Source: CAZFAP01 sp964516325 (GTDB lineage Bacteria > Auribacterota > JABMQX01). Taken from it: 10,169 bases of DNA. A program made the translations under genes and the position numbers. Below the pieces are notes generated by a model that worked only from the letters and a program-made list of their open reading frames with translations, was not told where the DNA came from and ran no database searches. The DNA lies in contig CAZFAP010000177.1 of NCBI GenBank assembly GCA_964516325.1, positions 1-10,169 of the forward strand, in the 5' to 3' direction. Shown here in pieces: positions 1 to 6,348 of this stretch (positions are counted from its first letter, which is position 1; the number at the start of each line of letters is the position of its first letter).

Positions 1-68
1 CCTCCCTTGCCCATCCTTCTCGCCGCCCTCCCGTGCAATCTTTCGGAATCGCTGGCCCCTTACCCGTA

Positions 69-280
69 ATCCCTCACCTATGGGTGGCGAAGCTCATCGG
101 CAATCCTGGAGTTTCTCGCATGGGGATGGAACCGCAGACCACGCAGAGACCGCAGAGACAGCACCGCTCGTGGGAAAAGGGTGGCATGGGCGTCTTGCCC
201 ATGGCAACGATTCGCGGCTCCCGCCCCGCCGAGGGCGGGGGATGCCGCGGACATCCGTCCTCTGCGCTCTCTGCGGTGAG
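69..280 (+). repeat. Dispersed intergenic repeat with nested palindromes, copy 1
   Basis: This stretch shares sequence with the reverse strand of 9034-9300. A 21-base block at 89-109 is identical to the complement of 9258-9278. A block around 181-202 matches the complement of 9034-9055 with one internal mismatch. Copy 1 also contains several dyads: CATGGGC (185-191) pairs with GCCCATG (197-203) around a 5-base loop. CCCGCCC (220-226) pairs with GGGCGGG (233-239). Imperfect outer inverted repeats lie at 141-157 and 260-277 and are built of repeated GCAGAG/CTCTGC units. Open frames cross it, but they follow the repeat and show no protein family. It is probably a non-autonomous palindromic intergenic element; its mobility is unproven. 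Confidence 0.6.
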
Positions 281-321
281 TCCCCAAGAACTGAGGGGTT
301 ACAGAATGGAGCAAAAACCGC

Positions 322-350
322 TTGCAGGGCGTCCGGCGCCCTCGTAGAAT
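322..350 (+). promoter_or_regulatory. Candidate sigma70-type promoter for the Gfo/Idh/MocA gene
   Basis: TTGCAG (322-327) and TAGAAT (345-350) are separated by exactly 17 bases. The -10 matches the consensus at five of six positions; the -35 only at the first three. A GGGCG/CGCCC dyad (327-331/337-341) lies in the spacer. The promoter would give a leader of about 70 bases before the ATG at 427. The sequence 351-426 holds another dyad (CCAGC/GCTGG, about 365-386) of unknown role. Confidence 0.35.
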
Positions 351-426
351 TACCGCCACAATACCAGCATGGCTCTGAGCTGGCGTTTATCTCGGAAACC
401 AATCCCTGTTAATAGGAAAGGAGACT

Positions 427-1782
427 ATGGAGATGAGCCGCAATATCAACCGTCGTGATTTTCTTAGGAGCGCCACCCTGGCAGGGGCGGCTTTGGCAGC
501 CGCGCCGAGGATTTGGGCGGAAATGAAATCGCCCAACGAGAAACTCAACATTGCCGGAATCGGCGCCGGGGGGCAGGGAGGAAGCGATGTTCGGAATGTC
601 CGAAGCGAGAACATCGTGGCTCTGTGTGACGTTGACGACAGGAACGCCGCCAAGACATACAACGAGTTTCCCAACGCTAAGAAATACTATGATTATCGGG
701 AGATGCTCGAAAAGGAAGCCAAGAACATTGACGCGGTCACCATCGGCACCCCGGACCATCACCATGCGCCCGCCGCCGCTATGGCAATCAAGCTCGGCAA
801 GCACGTCTATTGCGAAAAGCCATTGACCCACTCGGTCTATGAAGCACGCTACCTCAAAGAGCTGGCCGCGAAGCACAAGGTAGCCACACAAATGGGCAAT
901 CAGGGCACTTCTACGAACGGTCTCCGCCGCGGCGTCGAAGTCATTCAGTCCGGAGCGCTGGGAACGGTGAAGGAGCTGCACGTCTGGACGAACCGCCCCA
1001 TCTGGCCCCAGGGCAACGAGGCACTCCTTCAGCATATCGGGGTTCATAACGCGCTTCGCGGTGGCGGTGCTGGCCCCCAGCCTCCCGATACCCTCAAGTG
1101 GGACCTCTGGCTTGGACCGGCGCCCTGGCGACCCTACGATCCGATCTACGTGCCATTCAAATGGCGGGGCTGGTGGGACTACGGGACGGGATCGCTCGGC
1201 GACATGGCGTGCCACACGCTGAACCTCGCGTACTGGGCTTTGAGCCTCATAAATCCGACGAGCATCGAGGCGGAAGTCTCCGAGTTGAACCCCGAGAGCG
1301 CTCCCCTCTGGTCCATCATCCAGTACGAATTCCCCGCCAGAGGCAACCTGCCGCCGCTGAAGATGACCTGGTACGACAAGTTTAAGAAGCCGCCCGCGGA
1401 GCTTTTCGAAGGCGAAAAAATGTCCGACAGCGGCTTAGTAATCGTCGGCGAGAAAGGGAAGCTCTATTCCAACGGCGATTACGGTGATGGTTGGATGCTG
1501 CTCCCGAAGGCGAAATTTGAAGGATTCAAAGGCCCCGACGAGACCATTCCTCGGTCTCCCGGTCACCACGCCGAATGGATTCGCGCCTGCAAGGGCGGTC
1601 CCGCAGCGATGTCCAACTTCGATTACGCCTGCCCGTTGACGGAGACGGTCGTGCTCGGCAACGTGGCGATGCGTGTCCCCGGTAAGAAGCTCGAATGGGA
1701 CGCCGCCAATCTGAAAGTCACCAACGACAAAGGCGCCAACGACTTCGTCCGAAGAGAATACCGTCAGGGCTGGACGCTGTAA
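427..1782 (+). CDS. Tat-exported Gfo/Idh/MocA family oxidoreductase
   Basis: 451-residue protein, probably an NAD(P)-dependent sugar or sugar-derivative oxidoreductase acting outside the cytoplasm. The N-terminus carries a twin-arginine signal (RRDFLR, residues 9-14), a hydrophobic Ala-rich stretch and a likely cleavage near residue 31. The Rossmann fold follows, with glycine-rich GIGAGGQG at 44-51 and an acidic strand end CDVD at 67-70. Typical family motifs are TPDHHH (108-113) and the EKP signature (130-132). The DxxxH catalytic pair is visible as D259 and H263 in the C-terminal substrate domain. Length is normal for exported members, which are abundant in Planctomycetes, Verrucomicrobia and relatives. 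The start is supported by an AGGAAAGGAG ribosome site just upstream; a second ATG two codons on is possible. It appears monocistronic, with a strong terminator downstream. The substrate cannot be read from sequence. Exported members probably carry a prefolded protein with bound cofactor, which is known of the Tat route. Confidence 0.95.
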   Translation: MEMSRNINRRDFLRSATLAGAALAAAPRIWAEMKSPNEKLNIAGIGAGGQGGSDVRNVRSENIVALCDVDDRNAAKTYNEFPNAKKYYDYREMLEKEAKNIDAVTIGTPDHHHAPAAAMAIKLGKHVYCEKPLTHSVYEARYLKELAAKHKVATQMGNQGTSTNGLRRGVEVIQSGALGTVKELHVWTNRPIWPQGNEALLQHIGVHNALRGGGAGPQPPDTLKWDLWLGPAPWRPYDPIYVPFKWRGWWDYGTGSLGDMACHTLNLAYWALSLINPTSIEAEVSELNPESAPLWSIIQYEFPARGNLPPLKMTWYDKFKKPPAELFEGEKMSDSGLVIVGEKGKLYSNGDYGDGWMLLPKAKFEGFKGPDETIPRSPGHHAEWIRACKGGPAAMSNFDYACPLTETVVLGNVAMRVPGKKLEWDAANLKVTNDKGANDFVRREYRQGWTL

Positions 1783-1808
1783 TCGCAGCGCAGTCCGGTT
1801 TTTCCGAC

Positions 1809-1847
1809 AATCCCTGCAAGGCCACACGCCCTGCAGGGATTTTTTTC
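1809..1847 (+). terminator. Rho-independent terminator of the oxidoreductase gene
   Basis: A perfect 10-base-pair stem, AATCCCTGCA (1809-1818) with TGCAGGGATT (1832-1841), closes a 13-base loop and runs straight into a T tract (1840-1846). It starts 27 bases after the stop codon at 1780-1782, the classical geometry for an intrinsic terminator. Confidence 0.9.
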
Positions 1848-1918
1848 GCGCATTGCGGCATCCGGTATGTCGAGCGTGGGACACGGCCAGGGCACGATTC
1901 TGAAGGTCAAGCAGAGGG

Positions 1919-1951
1919 TTATCCGGTCAATCCTGTTATCCTGTCGGGAAA
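1919..1951 (+). repeat. Short dispersed intergenic repeat, left copy
   Basis: The core at 1930-1946 (ATCCTGTTATCCTGTCG) is identical to 6316-6332 in the same orientation. It is internally repetitive, with TTATCC/AATCC-type units recurring from 1919. The rest of the 227-base gap between the oxidoreductase stop and the ATL-like gene holds only the terminator; I see no gene in it. Function unknown. Confidence 0.55.
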
Positions 1952-2009
1952 AATCTCAGCGAACTCACGAACTCGGGTACCGAAAAATCCCCATTCACGC
2001 CGCGCCACC

Positions 2010-2489
2010 TCACAACCTCGTCAGCCGCTTCTCGAAATCCACAACTTTCGGCGACTTCTTGCCCGTTCCCGGCTCAATCAAATGCCCCTCCTCCATCAAC
2101 CTCGCCGATTGCGCCATCACCCCGCCCGGAAACTTATCGTTCAGACTCCCGTCGTCCCTGACGACACGCCAGTACGGGGTGATCCGCTTCTTTCCCTTCG
2201 CCCCCTCTTCCTCCGCCGCTTCTGAGACGATTCGGAGATGGATTCCAGTTGTCAGCGGGCAGGTTGACTCGGCGCCGGAATCCTTTGCCAGCCGCTTCCT
2301 GATTTGCCCTGTCGTCACCAGCTTCCCCTTTGGTACCTTCCGAATCAACCCATCCACCTGAAGGGGCGTCGGAACGAGAACTCTCCTCCCTCCCATCGTC
2401 TTCTGCCAGTTGGGCGGCACTTCAACCACCTTCGGCAACCCGGCCGGCGGCTTCTCCAGCTTCTCCCTCCAACTCTTCCTTGATTTCAC
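2010..2489 (-). CDS. MGMT-family, alkyltransferase-like (ATL-type) DNA-binding protein without acceptor cysteine
   Basis: 159-residue protein resembling the DNA-binding domain of O6-alkylguanine-DNA alkyltransferases. Recognisable parts are the VPKGKLVTTGQIRKRLA helix-turn-helix start (residues about 52-68), a ProTyrTrpArgVal motif at 105-109 in the place of the usual ProCysHisArgVal, and the ending GSLNDKFPGG...LMEEGHLI (114-138). The acceptor Cys and its His are thus Tyr and Trp. The only cysteine is C77 in an STCPLTTGI segment that is not the standard acceptor site. The protein should bind DNA, perhaps flagging alkylated bases for excision repair as ATL proteins do, rather than transfer alkyl groups. 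The start is GTG at 2489, chosen because an AGGAAGGG ribosome site lies about 8 bases upstream and because the basic KSRKSWREKL start fits the family as I remember it. The next gene is divergent, 131 bases away. Confidence 0.8.
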   Translation of the reverse strand: MKSRKSWREKLEKPPAGLPKVVEVPPNWQKTMGGRRVLVPTPLQVDGLIRKVPKGKLVTTGQIRKRLAKDSGAESTCPLTTGIHLRIVSEAAEEEGAKGKKRITPYWRVVRDDGSLNDKFPGGVMAQSARLMEEGHLIEPGTGKKSPKVVDFEKRLTRL

Positions 2490-2556
2490 TTTGCTGCCCT
2501 TCCTCTCCTCTTCCCACCATTGTTCGCGGCGTTAACGACCCGCTGTCTTGTCGGGG

Positions 2557-2586
2557 ATGACCTTGCACTGCGTTATCTGCTATGAT
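2557..2586 (+). promoter_or_regulatory. Candidate promoter of the NACHT-HEAT gene
   Basis: ATGACC (2557-2562) and TATGAT (2581-2586) are 18 bases apart; the -10 matches the consensus at five of six positions, the -35 at four. The implied leader is about 28 bases. An overlapping alternative is TTGCAC (2563-2568) with TTATGG (2586-2591), spacing 17. The 131-base divergent gap would have to hold promoters for both flanking genes. Confidence 0.35.
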
Positions 2587-2607
2587 TATGGCAAATTGAA
2601 CAGCTTG

Positions 2608-2614
2608 AAGGGAG
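2608..2614 (+). promoter_or_regulatory. Ribosome binding site of the NACHT-HEAT gene
   Basis: AAGGGAG lies 6 bases before the ATG at 2621. It fixes this ATG as the start, so the nuclease-like domain is complete at its N-terminus. Confidence 0.7.
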
Positions 2615-2620
2615 CACAAT

Positions 2621-5600
2621 ATGGCAGGGGAATTTCCTGTTAAGAAGCGCGAGGAGATGCTGGCCGCACGCATCGAGCAGATGCGCCGCAACGACGAATG
2701 GCATCTCTTCCAGGACTTCTGCTTGGGCCTTCTGCCGCACGAGGGCTACAAGGACAACAGGCCGAGCGCCCCTCGAAGAGACTACGGCAAGGACGGCATC
2801 ACTTGCCCGCCCGATGGCCGCCCCTGTTTCGCCGCTGTCTCCTTTACCTCCAAAAAAGACAAGGTAAGGCAGGACGCCGAACGTCGGAAGAAGGACCCGA
2901 ACCGCGAGCCCGCCGAAGTCATGGTCTTCATGACGTGGGGATCGCCGAGCGGAATGGAGCTGTCCAAGTGGAGAGGGGACATCAAAGGGGACTTCGGTCT
3001 TGAACTGCGCGTGTTCGGCAAAGAAGCAATACTCGCCACAGCCACAAGGGAAGGCGTCTGGAAGGAAACCTGCGAGAGGCTCGGGATCACGCTCTCCGAA
3101 GGGATTGACCCCGAAAGGGCCGCGGAGCTGCGAGGCAGATACCTCGACTGGCTGGTCCGCAATTACGGCAGCATTGACTTCGCCGGGTACCTCCCCGGCG
3201 TTGTCCCTTACGGAAAGCCGCTGTTCCTCCCTCTTGAAGACATCTTCGTCTCCCTCAAACTCCGCGAGACCTTCCAGCGAAGCGTCCCGAAAGCAGAACT
3301 CGAAAGGGGCAAGGAGCTGCGCGCAAGGGGGCCGCAGGCGGCCCGTCGGCGAGACGAATTCGACCTTGACCTGGAAGAAGCGTATGAGCGCGAGAGGAGG
3401 CGGGAACAGGTCCGCATCCTCGACGTTGGCGAAGCCCTTGCCAAAAACCCGAAGGCCGTCATCCTCGGCGATCCCGGCGCCGGCAAGACCACACTCCTGA
3501 AATATATCGCACTGGCCTGTGCGAGAGGACCGGAAGCGGTCAAGGACGGGCTCGCCTTGCCCGAAACCCGAACCCCGATCCTCGTCTCCGTCGCCGCCCT
3601 CTTCCAGAAGCACGATAAGGAGCGCATCGGCCTTCTGTCTTTCATCCGGGACGAAATCAAAAACGCCGGCCTCGAGCCCGAGACAGCCGACGTCGTCACG
3701 GCCGACATCCAGTCCGGCCGCGCCGCCATCCTCCTCGACGGCCTGGACGAGGTTCTCACCACCGAAATGCGCCTCCAGGTGGTCAGGCAAATTGAGAGCC
3801 TCGTTGCCGGCCATCCCACAAATCGCTACGTCATTTCATCGCGCATCGTCGGCTACACCACCGCCCCTATCGGCCCCGACTTCACCGAGCTGACCGTCGA
3901 GCCTTTCGACGATCCCGCCATCAAAGGATTCTCAAGGAAATGGTGCGTTGCGCTGGAGAAATACATCGCCGGCGACGGAGACGATGCCGTGCGCAGAGGA
4001 GAAGAAGAGGCCAAAAACCTCCACGAGGCCATCATCCACAACCCCGGCGTCAAAAGCCTCGCGCGAAATCCCCTCATGCTCACCATCCTCTCCCTCATCC
4101 ACCGCCAGGGAAAAAAGATGCCCAGCCGCCGCATCGAGCTCTACGCCCTCTGCACGCGAGCCCTTATCGAGTCGTGGTGCCTGGTCAGAGACATCTCGCG
4201 CATCCCGGCTGGCGAAGCTCTCGACGAACGCGATATCCTCGATGTCCTGTGCCCGGTCGCCTTCAGGATGCACTGCGATTACCCCTCCGGCGTTATCCCC
4301 GGCAAAGAACTCCGAAAGCTGATGGCTCGCGCGATCGTTGATGTCCGCGGCAAGGAGCAAAGGATCGCGGAACGCGAAGCCGAATCCCTCCTCGACATCA
4401 TGCAGAAGCACAGCGGCCTCATCTCCGAGCGCGGCCAGGACGCCTACGGCTTCCTTCACCTCACCTTCGAGGAATACCTCACCGCCCGCCACATCGCCAT
4501 GGACCGCGACAAAATGTGGACACGCCTCCGGCCCGTCCTCCATCATCCCCGCTGGCGAGAGATCGTCCTTCTCACCGCCGGCTGCCTCGGCATTCTCTTG
4601 GAAGATCGCCAAAGCTGCGAGCGCCTCATCAACGGTATCCGCGACGCCGACTCTCCCCTCGAAAAAACCATCCACCGCGACCTCTTGCTCGCCCTCGAGT
4701 GCGCCTGCGACGACCTCAAGATTTCCCCGGCTGCCCACCTCGAGCTGGTCGAGCAGGCTCTTGACCTCTGGAGGACGACAGCCTCCAGACAGTTCGACGA
4801 CCGCCTTCTGGCCTTGCTCGCGCGCCTCCCCCACGGCCCCGCCCGGGTGCGGGTCCAACAGCGTTTCCTCAACGCACTGGACGATTCAGACTCCGATGTG
4901 CGTGATGCCGCCGCAAGGGCGCTGGGAACCCTCGCTCAAGCCAGCCCCGAGGTGGTCAAGGCCCTCCTCAACGCCCTGAAGGATAAGAACTCCCATGTGC
5001 GGTCTGCGGCCGCTTATGCCCTGGGAAACCTCGGTCAGGCCAGCCCCGAAGTCGTCAAAGCACTCCTCAACGCCCTCAAGGATAAGGAGGCGCATGTGCG
5101 GTCCGCGGCCGCTGAAGGCCTCCGAAAACTCGGTCAGGCCAGCCCCGAAGTTGTCGACGCCCTCGTCAACGCCCTGAAGGATCCCCAGATCCTGCCGCGT
5201 TATGCCGTCGCTGGGGCCCTGGGAACCCTGGGCCGAGCTGCCCCCCAAGTCGCCAAGTCCCTGCTCCATGCACTGAAGGATTCGGACGTGTGCGCGCGGT
5301 CCGCCGCGGCCCACGCCTTGGGGACCCTCGGTCGGGCCACGCGGCAAGTCCTCAAAGCCCTCCTCGACGCTCTCAGGGATTCCGACAGGTATGTGCGGTC
5401 TGGCTCCGCAGCGGCCCTGGGAAAACTCGGTCCTCAGACCAGCCTCGAACTCGCGAAAGCCCTCCTCAAGGCCCTGAACGACCGGACCTGGAGGGTACGG
5501 TTTGCCGCCGCGTCGGCCCTAGGAACACTCGGTCAGGCCAGCCCCGAAGTCGTCAAGGCGCTCCTCAACGCCATGAAGGATTCCGACTGGTCTGTCCGTT

Positions 5601-6274
5601 CTGCCGCCGCAAGGGCCCTGGGAAACCTCGGCCCTCAGGCCAGCCCCGAAGTCGTCAAGGCGCTCGTCAACGCCCTGAAGGATTCCCAATGGAATGTGCG
5701 CTCCGCCGCCGCAGGGGCCCTGGGAAAACTCGGTCCCCAGACCAGCCCCGAAGCCGTCGAACCCCTCCTCAGGGCCCTCAAAGAATCCAAAACGGATGTC
5801 CGCTCTGCCGCCGCAAGGGCCCTGGGAAAAGTCGGTCAGGCCAGCCCCGAAGTCGTCAACGCCCTCCTCAACGCCATGAAGGATAAGGATAGGGATGTGC
5901 GGTCTGCGGCCGCTTATGCCCTGGGAAACCTCGCTCAGACCAGCCCCGAAGTCGTCAAGGCCCTCCTCAACGCCCTGGAGGATTCCCAATGGAATGTGCG
6001 GTCCGCCGCCGCAGGGGCCCTGGGAAGACTCGGTCCCCAGACCAGCCCCCAAGTCGTCAACGCCCTCCTCAACGCCCTGAAGGATTCACAGTGGCAGGTC
6101 CGCGAGAAAGCGGCCAATGCCTTAGGAAGCCTCGGGATCATCGATGTTGGAGTCATCTCCGCCCTCTCCGCCGCCTTCAACCAGGACGATGACTACGGCG
6201 TCGCGAATGCGGCTTACGGGGCTCTTCTGCGCATCGCGGCCAAACTGGACAGGGAGGCGGCCCCGTGCGAATGA
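2621..6274 (+). CDS. NACHT-type STAND NTPase with N-terminal restriction-endonuclease-like domain and C-terminal HEAT repeats
   Basis: 1217-residue, probably cytoplasmic NLR-like protein. Residues about 26-158 resemble a PD-(D/E)xK (Mrr-like) nuclease fold: a helix ending in LLPHEGY (37-43), GKDG at 56-59 and VSFTSKK at 73-79. A helical linker follows (YLDWLVRNY, 174-182), then LPLEDIFVSL (203-212), typical ahead of bacterial NACHT modules. The NACHT core has Walker A GDPGAGKTT (283-291), Walker B ILLDGLDE (370-377) and a sensor-like SSR (406-408). The helical C-terminal part of the NACHT region includes FLHLTFEEYLTARH (611-624). Residues 741-1206 are 14 HEAT-type repeats. No signal peptide or membrane segment is seen. 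In known bNACHT/Avs proteins, a repeat sensor binds a phage component, the NTPase oligomerises and the effector kills or arrests the cell. That role is inferred here by architecture. The nuclease active site is non-canonical, so catalysis is uncertain. The gene stands alone on its strand. Confidence 0.9.
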   Translation: MAGEFPVKKREEMLAARIEQMRRNDEWHLFQDFCLGLLPHEGYKDNRPSAPRRDYGKDGITCPPDGRPCFAAVSFTSKKDKVRQDAERRKKDPNREPAEVMVFMTWGSPSGMELSKWRGDIKGDFGLELRVFGKEAILATATREGVWKETCERLGITLSEGIDPERAAELRGRYLDWLVRNYGSIDFAGYLPGVVPYGKPLFLPLEDIFVSLKLRETFQRSVPKAELERGKELRARGPQAARRRDEFDLDLEEAYERERRREQVRILDVGEALAKNPKAVILGDPGAGKTTLLKYIALACARGPEAVKDGLALPETRTPILVSVAALFQKHDKERIGLLSFIRDEIKNAGLEPETADVVTADIQSGRAAILLDGLDEVLTTEMRLQVVRQIESLVAGHPTNRYVISSRIVGYTTAPIGPDFTELTVEPFDDPAIKGFSRKWCVALEKYIAGDGDDAVRRGEEEAKNLHEAIIHNPGVKSLARNPLMLTILSLIHRQGKKMPSRRIELYALCTRALIESWCLVRDISRIPAGEALDERDILDVLCPVAFRMHCDYPSGVIPGKELRKLMARAIVDVRGKEQRIAEREAESLLDIMQKHSGLISERGQDAYGFLHLTFEEYLTARHIAMDRDKMWTRLRPVLHHPRWREIVLLTAGCLGILLEDRQSCERLINGIRDADSPLEKTIHRDLLLALECACDDLKISPAAHLELVEQALDLWRTTASRQFDDRLLALLARLPHGPARVRVQQRFLNALDDSDSDVRDAAARALGTLAQASPEVVKALLNALKDKNSHVRSAAAYALGNLGQASPEVVKALLNALKDKEAHVRSAAAEGLRKLGQASPEVVDALVNALKDPQILPRYAVAGALGTLGRAAPQVAKSLLHALKDSDVCARSAAAHALGTLGRATRQVLKALLDALRDSDRYVRSGSAAALGKLGPQTSLELAKALLKALNDRTWRVRFAAASALGTLGQASPEVVKALLNAMKDSDWSVRSAAARALGNLGPQASPEVVKALVNALKDSQWNVRSAAAGALGKLGPQTSPEAVEPLLRALKESKTDVRSAAARALGKVGQASPEVVNALLNAMKDKDRDVRSAAAYALGNLAQTSPEVVKALLNALEDSQWNVRSAAAGALGRLGPQTSPQVVNALLNALKDSQWQVREKAANALGSLGIIDVGVISALSAAFNQDDDYGVANAAYGALLRIAAKLDREAAPCE
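4841..6238 (+). repeat. Fourteen in-frame HEAT-type repeats (99 or 102 bp units)
   Basis: Units start at 4841, 4940, 5039, 5138, 5237, 5336, 5438, 5537, 5639, 5741, 5840, 5939, 6041 and 6140. Each is exactly 33 or 34 codons, the extra codon being the Gln of a GPQ turn. The protein consensus is roughly ASPEVVKALLNALKD, four variable residues, VRSAAAxALGxLG(P)Q. The first and last units are the most divergent. DNA identity between units is high: the units at 5639 and 5939 differ at only 6 of 102 bases. The regular register and preserved frame indicate a tandemly duplicated alpha-solenoid, the probable ligand-sensing arm of the NACHT protein. Confidence 0.95.
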
Positions 6275-6310
6275 GGATCGGTGCTCGACCAGACAGGGGC
6301 GAGCGCATGC

Positions 6311-6335
6311 TGTTTATCCTGTTATCCTGTCGAGA
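6311..6335 (+). repeat. Short dispersed intergenic repeat, right copy
   Basis: Bases 6316-6332 repeat the 17-base core at 1930-1946 exactly and in the same orientation. It sits in the 74-base gap between the convergent NACHT-HEAT and dehydrogenase genes. No convincing terminator hairpin is visible in that gap. Confidence 0.55.
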
Positions 6336-6348
6336 ACCCGGCCGCTCT

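Noticed and set aside
33..412. Several open frames of 93-110 codons on both strands near the window start
   Set aside because: They coincide with the palindromic dispersed repeat and GC-rich dyads, have no recognisable family, and the inverted copy at 9034-9300 explains the similarity between frames.
2573..3814. 413-codon antisense frame opposite the NACHT gene
   Set aside because: It is a shadow of GC-rich codon use in the NACHT gene, which has clear motifs on the other strand. The same applies to 409-1215 and 3932-4858.
4841..6238. Tandem DNA repeat as a CRISPR array or minisatellite
   Set aside because: Units are 99 or 102 bases without spacers, keep the reading frame and encode a HEAT consensus.
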